Shown: piece by piece, positions 36,359 to 49,300 of the stretch | Position numbering within the stretch: position 1 is the stretch's first letter | Layout: each line of letters opens with the position of its first letter | Assembly (NCBI GenBank): GCA_013396755.1 | Contig: VWZF01001694.1 | Span: 1-64,000 of the forward strand | Direction: 5' to 3' | Source: Sclerurus mexicanus | Taxonomy: Eukaryota; Chordata; Aves; Passeriformes; Furnariidae | Length of the DNA stretch: 64,000 nucleotides | Notes under the pieces: model-generated | The model's database searches: none | Told to the model about the DNA's origin: nothing | What the model saw: only the letters and a program-made list of their open reading frames with translations | Position numbers and translations under genes: made by a program

Positions 36359-38992
36359 TAAGCCCAGTGACAAATGGGAGGTTATCAGTGGACTTCTCAA
36401 AATACTTGACACCAAAATTCTGTATTTCAATTCTCACCCATGCTTTGCAGTTTGCTAATAAGACTTGCAGGATGAGCAGAGCGGAAAGATATTGTGATGC
36501 TGTCATCAGAACAAATAAGAATACCACATGGAAAGATCTGGGATTGCCTTAGGAGTGGAGTAATAGAAATGGGATGAAAGTTATAGAAATGCAAGTTCTC
36601 TAGGACACCTCACTTGGAAGTGCTGTACAAGTGGACAAGCCTAGGCATGACAGATAATGCTAGGCATGACACAGCAACTATGGCCTGACAGCTCAACAGA
36701 AACAGAAATAGGAACTCTACCTGCGGAAAAAGTATTAATGTCACTGTACAACAAACACAGTAAAGCCTCAACTGAATAGCTCATTTCTGTTAATTTCTGT
36801 TAATATCATATGAGGGAATACTAAGAGAGAAAACTATTATCCAAACATATTTGAGATAGAACTGTTTAAGCCACAGTACAAATACTGAGACAAAACTAAC
36901 ATCTTATCATTGCATTCTGAAAAACTGAAGCTTTCTTGCCTTCTAAATGGAAGAAGCAATAACAGAGAACATAATTTTTAAAGGGAAACAGTCAATTCAT
37001 AAATGGAATTTATATTATCATCTGCAACCATGTGGGCACGAATTTAGTGATCCAAGATGCCCCTTTCAGTCTTAAATGTGCACCACTTTCTTACTAACAT
37101 CACTATAAATCCTTCCAAAGGAAATTCCAATGTGGGCATAAACCACTTGCTTCACAGAAATGTGCCATGACCTCTGACCTGAAATTAGCAGTGAACATGA
37201 ACTGGAAATGCAAGACTCCTCTGAGCCAACTTCCATTTTCCAGTCCACTGAATTTTTAAACAAATTCCCCTATAACAAGTTTCTTGCTCCCTAGCCCTTT
37301 ATACATTTAATACAGATATACTGAAAATTTGTTTCTGCATCTCTCTGCTCTGTTTTTGCCATTTTCTTCCTTAAAATACCCATTTGCCCCCTCTGAATTT
37401 AGAAGGCCTATAAATATGCTGTAGCCCAGTGCTTCAAGAAGCAGCATCTTTAGAGGCTGCCAGGAGCACCATAAATACCTGGTACCCTGACACTTCTCCA
37501 TGTAGCACTGGGGATGCACCACCAGCCTAAGAAGGTGCAGATTCATCTTTGGTCATACTTCACGCACTGCCTTCTCCTCTCCCTTTCCTGATCCTCATTC
37601 TTTGTCCTGCAACACATTCCTGAAAGAAAAGCTTTCTGAAGTGATGTCTTAGAAGTGACATGCCATGGCTTTTTTGGCATTTAATAAGCCAGTTTAATAG
37701 CAAGTATTTATCTGCCTGCATCTCCCACCTGCAATTTGCTAACTCTAACACTGGTGTTGCCAAACTGTAAGGTCTTCCTCAAAAAAGCAGGATTACGCTA
37801 ACTTCCAAGTTACAAGGTATCTTCTCCTACATATTGTAAATATATAAAGAAGTATTTCTTTTCCTCAGTTGGCGTAAGTTAAATCTAATTTGATTCTGTG
37901 GATTGAAGTTTGTCAGTGCATCAGCTCTGCTTAGTTTGGCACACCTCTTGCCAGATACTACTGTTTTTCAAGACCTCTAGCAAGTAAAACATCAAACTTA
38001 CTCTTCAGTGCAAAGAAAAAACCCAACACTTCTAAAACAAAGTCCTAATTGAAGTCTGGCAACTGTAGATTTGAGTTTGGTACAGAAAAAAATCTAACAA
38101 ACCCCAACAAAACTTCTAAAATGCAAACCTAAACTTTGAATAAGAAACCTAGAAATTGAACTTATAAGTGTGTCTGGAGAACACAGTAAGGAAGTATGTA
38201 CATGCATATCATTTTCTAATTCAGCATCCAATTCAAAGTTTCTACTTACTCATTCAAATGCAAATTCAACTAGCTAAAGCACAAATGCCCAGTCTGAGGC
38301 AAATTCAATTATAACAAGTCAGTCGCTGAATTCTTAATATGGACACTTTTCTATACTTACATATTTACATTTTAATCTAGACAGAAAAAACAACCCTCTG
38401 AGGCATATGCAGATTAGATTCCATGGTTCTTGATGTATATGATAAATTAAACCAAGCCAAAAAAAACCAGCACACAAATCGGAACTCTGAGATTTTATTT
38501 CTTTTTATCTCTAAGAGACAGGTATGACCATTTTTGTCACTTTTTGTGAAGAGTTTTTATCCTAGTGAAAGAATTGCAACCCCAGACATCAGCACATAGA
38601 GATGATGTCAGACTGGTATTCCTGGTATAACCACAGGTAGATCAAAGGACAGAAGAGATCATTAATCTGAACTACGTCAGCTTTTACTCTACTTACTAAT
38701 TAATTCATGCTCTTAGCTTCTATAAACACCTTACAAACTTCAATTAATTAAGAGCTGAAGTGCTGTGAATGATCATTCCTGCAGACACCCGAGTCAAACA
38801 GCTTTGAGAGGCTTGTTCTCTGCACAGAACTGAGCAGCCTCTGCAACAGTTCCACCCACTGACCCACCCCAGAAGTTAAATACCCCCACTCAAGGGCTCC
38901 AGTCCCATGGAAGTGCAACTCACATCTCCCACTGTGGCAAATGCTTAAAGCTCAAGACCAAGCAGATCCTTCCCACAGGTTATGTGGCTGGT

Positions 38993-40026
38993 TGTGGTGC
39001 GTTGACTTTGGCTGGATAGTAGGTCACTCCCCTACGCAGCTGGAGAGAAGAAAATAGAACAAAAGGCTCCTGGGTTGAGATGAGGACAGGGAGACATCAC
39101 TCACCATTTACCTGCATGGGCAAAACACATTTTACTTGAGGACAAGTAATTAATTTATTGCCAATCAAACCAGAGTAGGATAATAAGAAAATAAGACCAA
39201 ATCTTAAAGCACCTTCCCCCCCATCCCTCCCTTCTTTCTAGCCTTAACTTTACTCCCGAATTCCCTACCTCCTCCCCCACAGTGGTAGAGGGGATGGGGA
39301 ACAGGGGCTGTGGTCAATTCATGACCTTGTTTCTGCCACTCCTTCCTCCTCAGGGGGAAGACTCCTCATAATACTTCTCTGCTCCAGCATGGGATGCCTC
39401 TCACAGGAGACAGTCCTCCACAAACTTCTCCAATGTGAGACCTTCACATAGGTTCTTCACGAACTGCTCCAGCATGGGTCCCTTCCATGGTGTGCAGTCC
39501 TTCAGGAACAGGCTGCTCCAGCGTGGGACCCCTGTGGGGTTACAAGTCCTGCCAGCAAATCTGCTCCAACATAGACTCCTCTCCCTGTGGGTCCACAGAT
39601 CCTGCCCAGAGGCTGCTCCAGTGTGAGTTTCCCATAGGGTGACAGCCTCCTCTGGGGCTCTGGTGTGGGCTCCTCCATGGGCTGCAGGAGGCCATCCTGC
39701 CTCACCATGGACCGCAGGGGAGTCTCTCCTCCAGCATCTGGAGCACCTCCTTCCCCTCCTTCTCTGACCTTTGTGTCCACAGAGCTGTTTCTAACACATA
39801 TTCTCACTCCTCTCTCCTGCTCAATCTCCAGTGTGCAGATTCTTCCCCTCTTCTTAAATACATTATCCCAGGGGTGCTGCCACCATCACTGATGGCTCCG
39901 TGAGTCTACCTTGGAGCCAGCTGGCACTGGCTTCATCAGACATGGGAGAAGTTTCTGGCATCTTTTCACAAAAGACATCCCTGTAGCGCCACCACTATCC
40001 AAACCTTGCCATGCAAAACCAATACA
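38993..40026 (-). mobile_element. ERVL-type solo LTR, 1034 bp
   Basis: On the minus strand it starts TGTATTGG and ends GCACCACA. It is flanked by a perfect 5-bp duplication CTGGT (38988-38992 and 40027-40031). The sequence matches a common avian ERVL LTR type. A series of degenerate repeats with the core GCTCCAGCATGGG fills roughly 39380-39720, and AATAAA lies in GGCAATAAATTAA near the minus-strand 3' end. The frames 39502-39807 (minus) and 39665-39892 (plus) lie wholly inside the LTR and do not encode retroviral proteins. No internal region is present. Confidence 0.93.
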
Positions 40027-40031
40027 CTGGT

Positions 40032-43000
40032 GCACAGAAAGCCAGCCCTCTCAGTACTTCGCGCCCTACTTAAACCAGCATTTCACAGCTGTGTGAATCA
40101 GCACTATGATCAAATCTGCTTGATTGATCCAACGATTGATCCAAATTGCAAATTGATCCAAACAGCAGAGCCAGTATTGTGTGCCTTGACAGTAGCAAGC
40201 CTAGTTAATGCAGTAGCTTAAGTAACCCATTCTTGCTTTCTCTCATAAAAATATGTGAATTTTGTCGGATGTGGCATGGTCAGAGGTCAATATGCTTCAC
40301 TAGGTCCCCAAAAAGATGCTTTGATCTTGTGCTGGAAGCATACAGATATCATGTCATATTGCTTCAGAAAGGGCACCCACATCAAAAGCAAAATATACAA
40401 ACATCCCTTCCCTTCACACACACACATACTCATCTTTCTCCTGCTTACAGTGTTATCCAAAGACTGAATTTAAAGGACTTTGTGGTCTCAGCTGACTTGT
40501 AGCCATAGAAACTTAATGTTATAGTTTGGTGGGTTTTCAAGGTCAAGGGTTAAACCTACAATAGGAAAGCAAGGCAAAAAATTCCTTACAGAATTTAAAT
40601 GGATGGTATTTGACAATTTACCATGAGCCTAAATTTAGCTTTACATCATCTAAAAATCTATCAACAGACCTGAGTAAAGATTAAACAGGTAAGCACCACC
40701 TTCCATTTAACCCATCACCATCACAAGCCAAACTCTAACTCCTTACTGAACACAAGCTTTTAATAAATTATACTGTAATGGAAGTAAGTTTTATATGGTC
40801 CAGATTTCTTACTGAACAGTTACTTTGTCCTGTAAATTTTCATTTATGTAAGCAGCAGTTTCATGAATGTACATTCTTTTAAGGTATTTTCTCCTGCTTT
40901 CTGTACTTTATGTATCTGCATCAACATCCTACTTATTTCTGTCCTTTCATCTTTTCTTCCTTTCATCACCAATCTTCCTGTATAATTTTCAGTTTTTCCA
41001 TAGCTCCATGATCTACTCACACCTTTCTGGCATTAAAAACCAGCAGAAACATTTGGGATGCTGTGATATATGTAATTTAAAGTGGAGAAGAGAAAGCATT
41101 TAAGTTTGCTGTATTGTGTCTTTCATTTGGGTGCTTTCTGCAGAATTAAAGTGTGCATTAGGCTAAGTGTAAAACTTTTGAAAGCATACAATTATTCATA
41201 AAGATCCCTTGTGCTTAGCTTTATATTTTTTCCCTAACAAAATTTAGTGCCAGTTGGAAACATCAATAAAGAATGTGGCACCTAAGAATATTTAACACAC
41301 TCACTTAAGGTACTATATTGGCACTTAAAAACTATCCTAGTAAAACTTCTGAAGGACAAAACTAAAACAAAACTCAAGAGTGAAGTATAGTGATCAATCT
41401 TGCACAAACATACCAAGCTTTCACAGCCACCAAGACATGTTCTTGCATGTATCAGAGCAGGCCATTCTGCTTTCTGCTCTAAGTACTAAAAATCCTACAG
41501 GAAAGCTTTCATGACAGACTAGGAGACAGACATAATTGTAAAAATGTGCAATTTAAGTAATTTTGCATTTAAAATACACCAGTATAGAACTTCACTAGTT
41601 TAATGTTTTAATAAAGAGGCTACACATGCAACACACACAGCAGGTATCAGGCCACAGTGATGTCAGCAGCAGAGCTGCTACCTCATAACAGAACAGGATT
41701 AGTTTGTCAGCATCAGAAACGAACATGGACTTCCCTGTTTATTTAGTATATTTAATAATAAATACAAAGAACCTCTGCTATTTGTGATGGTGAAACTTAA
41801 CTGTCATGTCTACATGAGTTATTCCATCGTAAAGACTCACGCTGCTCAAAAAGTAAATGCTTTCTAAGATCAGCGAAAGAAATTAAGACAAAGCAAGCAA
41901 GCAAAACCTCAGGACAGGTGATTTGATTTCAGTTGACAGAAGCTATACATCACCTAACTTCCACTAAGGACAGCACTGCAATTTGACATCAAAGAAGTTT
42001 TGAAAGGACAGTATGTTACAGGAGGAAATCACTATTTTTCTTCACTTTGTGATATTTTAAGAGTAACTACCCAAGGGACACAAGAGACTTGAGCCTTAAT
42101 CAAATAAAAATCTGAGAAAAAAAAAGTAATAATCTTGTTTTAATCTTGTTTTACTGATATAGACAACTTAATTGGAAGACCTGCTAAAGTGACCAAGTGA
42201 TGGAGATAATTAGGAGGCTCCACTTTAGCAGCATGTAAATGAATTAAAGCCAGAGAAGATACTGGACAGCTGCCTTAGCACTTCAAACACCCAAAGGTGT
42301 TTTTGAAATCGGCTGTGAAGGGACATATAGTCCATCTTGGAAATAATTCTCTTATAAGGACAATTCAAGAGCACACAATTAGCTCGAAACTCTGCATCCT
42401 GAGAGCAGCTTGGTGTACCTTGGCTGATGAGGAAAGGCTGTATGAGAGCTGTACTGAAAACAAGGAAATAAGGCAGCAAGATTGTCAGGGACTGAGAGGG
42501 GAGAAAAAGAAGGGAGGAGTGAAAAAGGAAAATAAAAAACAGTCAGGTACCAATTTTCTCAAACTGTGGAAAAGAGAAAAAATCTGAAGTACAGATGTGC
42601 TTTTAAGGACAAGCGTCTTCAAAATGGCAGGTCCAACTTCAGGAACAAGTCACTTAGGAGGAGAAAAAAAGCGTTCAGGATGTCAAGAAACAGACCATGC
42701 TGGTACAGAAACCATTGCTGTGCAGTAAACTATGCTCTCCTTCAACAAGTTCAAATTCCAAACATTATTTAACTTGTATTTTCAATAAAAAAATACAGAT
42801 AATAACAATAAACTGTAAATAGTACTTTTATTTCCTTACTATAATGAAGTAAGTCACACACTATATAAAAATACAGTGATGGGGAGTCCACTCATACCAC
42901 TAAGCTTTTCCTGTCTGTAGAATGTGTCTACTGCACTGTAATAGGACAGGAAGCACAAGGAAAAAAGGCAACTGCAGAAGTACATGTTAAGCTGTAGGCA

Positions 43001-43600
43001 CCAGTTTATGAAAATCTCTGCTAGAGTTTCCTTCCCTTGCATTTAAACTTGCGCAGCTTTTAAGGAATAAAGAAAAACAAAGGACTGGCATGTACTAACA
43101 TTAGAGAATTTAAAGCACATTCAGTCAGCAATCCCAAAACGCACATTAAAGGTTTAAAAAGAAAATAATTCTATTTTTCCTTAGTGAGGAATTTTAATAA
43201 ATGAAGATAGCACCATCTGGATCATAATCTCTGTTGTATTGCTCTCTTCTACTCCATATTCTCAAAAAAAAATTGCCAACTAAATGCTTTATTTTAAAAT
43301 TAAAAAAATCCCACTTTAGTAACATATCATCAGGAGAAATTTATAATGAAAAATGTGCTTTAATATTCACTACACACAGAATCACAAGGGTTTATTGGTA
43401 ATAAAAGCATTAATTACAGACTCAATTATTGATAGACATAAATGAAGTACAGTTATATCATTTTTATAAGCTGTGAAAAATACAAACTAGAAAGCAAAGA
43501 AATCATTCCTAGGTTTTAATGCTTAATGTTGGTAAGATTATTACTTTTTAAATTTATTTACAAAAAAAATTCAACACCTTTCATTTAGCTTTTCCACCTC
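40032..43600. other. AT-rich stretch, no gene recognised
   Basis: Contains a 12-bp tandem duplication (TTAATCTTGTTT) near 42132 and charged frames at 42297-42772 on the plus strand. These lack convincing acceptors and are probably A-rich composition effects. Confidence 0.5.
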
Positions 43601-43616
43601 CATCCAATTGCTCCTG

Positions 43617-44032
43617 TCATCCAGTAACAGAGTCCTTCTCAGGGTGCTTCATTTCATTCATTCTGTCTTTGCAGATAATGGCCGCAATGACTTTTATCGA
43701 GTCTTCTAGTTGGCCAGAAGGAAACCACCTAGTTGCTGCTCCCCCAAGCACCAGCACTGCTTCAACAGCAGCAGCAGCATTTGTCAGTGAGACAAGCCCA
43801 CAAGGTGATGATGACAAACCACAATAAAACCCAAACCCCTCTTCTCATCTCTGCAAAGGGCTGAGCTCACTCTTAGGTCCTTCTCCTGTTCACACAGGAT
43901 TTTGAGAATGAATTTTCTAAGTCTTTTGTACAGTTCAGGCACTTCTGAGCTGATGTTCCACAAGGCAGCAATAAAACTAGAAGGAAAATTGCCCTGTTGA
44001 CAATGCAGCTGAGCAGAACCTCCATAAATCAA
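43617..44032 (-). other. Minus-strand coding-like block in two overlapping frames
   Basis: Two minus-strand frames overlap at 43784-43817 and together cover 416 bp. The upstream one (44032 to 43784) contains FIAALWNISSEVPELYKRL; the downstream one (43817 to 43617) ends in MKHPEKDSVTG before a stop. The composition is protein-like, and the overlap could mark a single frameshift in a decayed gene or retrocopy. No family was recognised, and the strong plus-strand acceptor at 43674 argues for the other strand. Confidence 0.18.
43675..43804 (+). CDS. Candidate coding exon, unidentified gene
   Basis: An excellent acceptor, a long pyrimidine tract ending CATTCTGTCTTTGCAG, opens directly into a frame beginning ATA ATG GCC GCA ATG. 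The frame is Ala/Ser/Thr-rich, with four alanines in a row, and stays open for 43 codons. It either continues to a TAA at 43824-43826 (if terminal) or leaves at CACAAG|GTGATG, a mediocre donor. The ATG right after the acceptor could be a translation start in a second exon. I do not recognise the protein. The minus strand of the same region also carries long frames, so the coding strand is unresolved. Confidence 0.22.
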
Positions 44033-44286
44033 CTCCTAGCACAGCACCACGTTTACAGCTAGCATCTTAACCACACCAGAGTGCTGTGCTCATTCAAGGT
44101 TCTTTGCACAGCCCTCAGCAGCACCCAGCAAACCACTGCCAGCAGACACCTCACCCTGCAAACCCCTGCTCACCAGATCTTGTTAAGCCATCTATGTGAT
44201 GTGGATTCCCTGCCATAATTTGTGCAGAAAGTTGGGGCAACTTGAGAAGACAAGCATGATCTTGGAGAAGAGAAAAACAGCTCTAA

Positions 44287-44309
44287 ATATATATATATAT
44301 ATATATATA
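44287..44309. repeat. (AT)n microsatellite
   Basis: Twenty-three bases of uninterrupted alternating AT, extended by imperfect AT-rich sequence. Confidence 0.95.
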
Positions 44310-46134
44310 AAATATAGATATTGAAACCTGAATGACAATTGAGTCAGTTGGTCTAGAGGAGGTTGCTATTCATAGCATTGCTTCCAGTTAAATAAAGATT
44401 TCTGGGTTAAATAAAGATAGCAAGTGCACCCAGAAATGCTTTCAATCTTCACTGCTGCTGAAATCTGCAGCTGGCAGTTGAGCTTCTCAGTAAGGACCTG
44501 AGAAGAAGAAAATGACAAGAAAATTCTACAAACTTTAAACGACTGAAGAGAAATTCAAATAGATGCTATCTATTATTTAAAAATAGAGAAGCAGTCAGAA
44601 CACAGTCAGTCTAAAAAAAAAAAAAATCATACTGAGGCAGAAAATGCAGTTAATGAGAGCCTGACTAATGCCAATGAAATGCTCTTTGAAAAACAGGAGG
44701 TGTGTCACACAGTGTGATTCAGAAACTAACCAGCTGATGAAAGCTAGCCTTGAACAAGAAATAACAAACAGCAGTGATAAATAACTACAAAATTAAGAGA
44801 GTGAGAATAATTGTTTTTTATGAGAATTAAAAATGAGCAAAACCTCAAAAGGTAACACTAAGCAGTAGAGTTTACCACGCTCATGGCAAAATAAACAAAT
44901 ATTAACATTAAGAAGAGTTACAAGACCACCAGTTTCAGCAAAAAATTTACCTCAAGGAAAATAACCAAGAAACACATAAATATTTGAAATATCCTATTGG
45001 TAAATAATGCCTGCCCTTGTGATCTGGTTAGCACAGCAACTTGATTCAACCATTTCTGATACCTGCAGTTTCAGATATTGGGAACTTCAGAAAAAAGAAA
45101 AAACCTGAGGGTTACATTTCACACAAGATCCTTTTGTGAAATAAACTAGGCAGAGGTATACAACTCTGACAGGATATAATGCCATCCATCAGAAAAACAG
45201 AAATAAAGCCTGCAGAAGCCCCCATTAAGGAAGACAGTAAATAATCAAACACCAATACTAGAAAAGTTGAACAATGTTAAGTTTGATAAGAAGGTACTTT
45301 AAGAACACAAAAGGTTGCTGCTGTATGAACAGCAAACACTGGTTTGAATGGGCTAGCAGGACTGAAAGATTGGCAATTTTACGGCATAGTGCATTCATAG
45401 CCTGTCACCAGCAACAAATTATTTCTGCACACAAAGAAATTTGGATCCTTGTTGAGAAAATTGGAAGAAAATAGAAATAAAAAAAAGAGTTATCCTTTGT
45501 TACTATCATTTACCTGTAAATTCGGAACAATGATGTGGCCAAACTAACCACGCAGGGACGCAAACATTCTTTAAACCCACAATGCTGAAAGTAAAGTAAG
45601 CCACGCTTACAAGTGAAAAAAAAAAATACACCATCATCTTCCTTGTTGGATAAATGTAAAAGACTTCAGGAAAGAGGAACATTTCTCTCTCATCTCTCTA
45701 AAATGCAGCATGTAAAAATACACTGAGATAATGTGTAGGCATTTACTGAAAATTATTACAGCTCCCAACCTTTGCTAAAAACTTCCAGGGCTAGGTAATT
45801 GATTATAAAAATGAAACTGCATTTACTATTTGCTAACGTCTGATAAGCTGCAGCTATATAATTGATTCTCCCTTTCAGCATGCATCCAGCTGCACTGGTA
45901 TGAAAGCCTGCATGTGAGACGCTGGTATTTTATTCAACAGTTCACCTGTTTCACTGCCTACTTTCCCTCTATGAATGAAGACTCAGCTCAAGTTGCCATA
46001 AAAAAGTGATATGGACTACTTCAAGGTATCCAGTGTTACTGCTGGGTAAATGACTTGAGAAAAAATGAGATGCAAGGTTATTGGAAGTTACTACTTTTCT
46101 GGAAGGGAGTCTAGGACTTGGGAAGAATCTTTAG
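44310..46134. other. AT-rich stretch, no gene recognised
   Basis: Only simple A-rich runs (for example near 44614-44627) and an isolated strong minus-strand splice-acceptor look-alike near 45090. All three minus-strand frames beside it stop within a few dozen codons. Confidence 0.5.
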
Positions 46135-46362
46135 TCATTGTTCCACAAGTCTCCCAAAAAGATCTGTGTCACAGAAATCTGGCAAATCTCATAATCCTCC
46201 TGGCACCCTCACTGGAGAGAGCACCCAAATCTACAGCAGGACCAAAAGGGAACAGGCATGCCACTTCCACAGCTCTGATAACAGACAGATATCCAACTCT
46301 TCACCACCTTTCAATTGCTATCAGAAGACACACAAAATACACTCCAGAAAACCTTCACAAGA
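46135..46362 (+). CDS. Candidate coding exon, unidentified gene
   Basis: A 228-bp open stretch ends at a consensus donor CACAAGA|GTAAGT. It can begin after ATCTTTAG at 46134, although that pyrimidine tract is poor. The frame reads through 75 complete codons. It is rich in Ser, Lys, His and Gln (for example TQIYSRTKREQ and SSPPFNCYQK), like a disordered nuclear or centrosomal protein. Exon length is a multiple of three. No homologue was recognised. It could belong with the candidate exons near 55.7 and 57.3 kb, but the phases require an unseen exon between them. Confidence 0.2.
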
Positions 46363-46379
46363 GTAAGTGGAAGAAATAA

Positions 46380-49300
46380 AAGCTGCTTTCCTTTCTTATT
46401 TCCTTGTTTCAACTTCTGTTCTCATATTTCTTCATGAGATTATAGAAAATAAAAGCCACAGTTCCTTTAACACATTCCCTCTATTATCATCACCAACGGT
46501 GAGACTCCACCCATTTTTCTCACCCTCTGTTTTCTCCTTCAACACCTGCAAAAGTCTCCAAGGCATAGTTTGGTAGACAAATTCTGATTAATTAGCTGTA
46601 TCAGAATAGTCTGCTAATATAAACATAGCTCTTATCAGCATCTGTATTCCTGGCAGCATAACAAACAATTCTCCCTCCTTCCTATCCCTTGGTTTGCTTT
46701 TGACAGTGCAGTCTGCTCATGTAAGCATATCCATGCTAGCACTTGGGCTGGTATGGAAGCATCAGGGAAACATACATTATATTCCTGAGCAAGTCTATAA
46801 GATAATTAGCCCTGATTTCTGTTTATACCTTTGAAAAAAAAAACCAAAAACCCAAAGTTTGTGTTTGATGAACCACAGGGAGATAAGATCCTTTACTCAT
46901 TTGCATAGTCCCCTGTCAGCTTAGAGCACAAGTCTCTCCACATGGTCACTCATGCAAATAGGTCAAGGCAAATGATTGTGAATCCTCATCACACATTCAC
47001 TTCTGAGGGACTCTTTCTTCACATTTACAGCTGATGACTTTTCTCCATGCCTTAGTTACTCCTAGACTGGGAAATTCTGCAATCAAACAACTCTGAGGTG
47101 TCATTTAAGATGACAGAGGAGTCTGTGATTAAAAGATTCATGTTGTCATGCTTTTATAGGTGTGGTTAAAGCAAGACAAAAAAATAGTTAGGTTCATTCA
47201 TATTTTCATTCCAATTCTTTCTTCAGCCTAAGTGCCAGTTCAAGTAGAAAGCACTAAGCCTAAAGATCAATATTCCACTGACATGGTTGTCCACTGCAAA
47301 GAGATCAGAGCACACAGTAGTGTTTAATAACGTCTACTCTCTCGCTGTAAACTTTCCATAGGTCTTGCTTCCTATCACAAATTTATGCACTGTGAGCCAA
47401 GGCTTTACAGGATCCCACTTATGCCAAGAAAACTTTTTAAGTCTCTTGTTATAAGTCATGGTGATCCTTCCTTCACTTACATTTTACTGTCTTCCAGTCT
47501 AAAGAAAATGGATGTCCAGGAGATGGAACAATGTAAATGATCATTATTCACAATAATCTAGTAAAATATGCTTCACTGAAACTTAGTATTTAAAAAACAC
47601 AAATTGAAATTAAAACTATTCTGGGTGTTTATTTTAAATAGCAATAACAGTAAAGCACTTCAATATCTCATTGAAAAGTGGGACACAAACAATACATGAA
47701 TGGGACAATAACTGAATTAGTCTACACTGCAAAATAAACAAGTAATCATCACAGGATTTGATAGCCATGCATTTAAACATATCCTAATCCCAAAACTAGT
47801 AAGAAGGCATAACTATAAAAATAGATCTCTCAAGTTAAGTCTCATAAAAGTCACAAAACTGCAAATCTGCTCTAAAGGATTTCCTCACATTTTAATTAAC
47901 TATCATAAAAATATTGTGATGAGATAATCTCAGTTTATATAGAAGCATTTTCTCCATTTAAAATTGTACTCAAGAAAGCTTAGTAAGCTGCATATTCCCT
48001 GCTGACAAGCACAAAAAAAAAATTCTGTTCTCATATATTATATTTTATATATGGGAAAACCCATGTGTGTACAATTTAAAAACGGAGGCTTAAAAAGTCA
48101 GCCAAAGAGGTGAACTTGCATCAGACTCAGGAAGACAACTAGACCAATCCCCTACCTAAACTATTTATTTGCAGGTCATAATAGCCCCACATTCTTTGCA
48201 AGGAGCAGAAAGATACTACAACTCTCAGTATTCAGCATCTTAGCAGCCTCTATGCCACTGCTTAAGCCTTACTGTATCCCCCCCCTGTGGTCCCTCTCTA
48301 TGGACCCACCTATCTCTAGTCTGAAAATTAGGTCCTTAAGAATCTAAATACTCAAATTCAAAGCTGTGTATTCAAACACATGCCAGATCACGGTCCAAAA
48401 CTATTATGTTACCTTAATTTCTAGATTTTGTGACTAAACAAAGCTGCTGTTGTAGGTTTACAGAATCTGCCATTTCTTCAGAATTGGTACAAACACATTG
48501 TGAGACCATGGGCTGCTTCCCTTCAGCAATGAGAGCTTCTTGGCCATCTTCTGAATGACCAGAGTAAGGTGCATGTCACCCCAGAGAATATCCGATGGCC
48601 CAACAGGGCAGACACAGACTTTTAGGTCACCCAGCGACTATGCTCAGCACATGACACTCTTGCCCTGACACATTACCTCATACACCAAGTCTCTTACAAG
48701 GACTACAAGAAAACATTCAGGGGTTTTTTCCTACCCCAAAAAAGACTGTCACTACGAACAGTTTTTTAGTTTATGTGTCCTGTCCTCCAGAGGGAGAAGG
48801 GAGACTGCCTAGAAAGGGCGTGCCAGCCCAGTGGTCACCCTGTGAGCAAAAGCTACATATGGCCAGGGTAAGAACGCTTTAGCTTTGAGGAATCCCTGTG
48901 GGAAAGCAGAGATGGCTTCCTGAGACAGGAAATAACACTGAACTGTATGGCTGAGAAAAGGGGAACAGAGACAACTACGGTGGAGTGGCAGTACATGGTC
49001 TTTACCGAGGGGGACAGCCTGCTTAATTATGGCAGATGAAAGGAAAGGGAGGAAGCAGAGTGACTGCCAAACCCAGGGGAGCACCTGGCGATAGAGACGG
49101 GGAGGCAGGCACTTCCTACCTTAAAACTGGGTTCTCCCCTGCTCCCTGGTGTCTTTTCTACTTGCTTCTACTCCTCTCCCTTAATATACTCTGATCAGGG
49201 ATCCTCCTCAACCCCGCCATTTTCCAGAATGCTTTCTGTTCTCCCACTGCACCTTGTTTCACTTGAAAGCCAAAATTCAGATGCGCTTTCTGTGCAGATG

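Larger units (their letters stand above)
33530..38985. other. AT-rich non-coding stretch with palindromes
   Basis: No recognised gene or mobile element. Notable are two adjacent perfect palindromes at 36292-36358 and a weak candidate exon at 35546-35608. Otherwise simple AT-rich sequence. Confidence 0.5.

Noticed and set aside
39502..39807. 101-codon minus-strand frame
   Set aside because: It lies wholly inside the ERVL LTR's degenerate repeats. It is not a retroviral protein or a host gene.
40689..40694. Strong plus-strand donor AAACAG|GTAAGC
   Set aside because: The sequence back to the nearest plausible acceptor has stops in all three frames, so it is probably a chance site.
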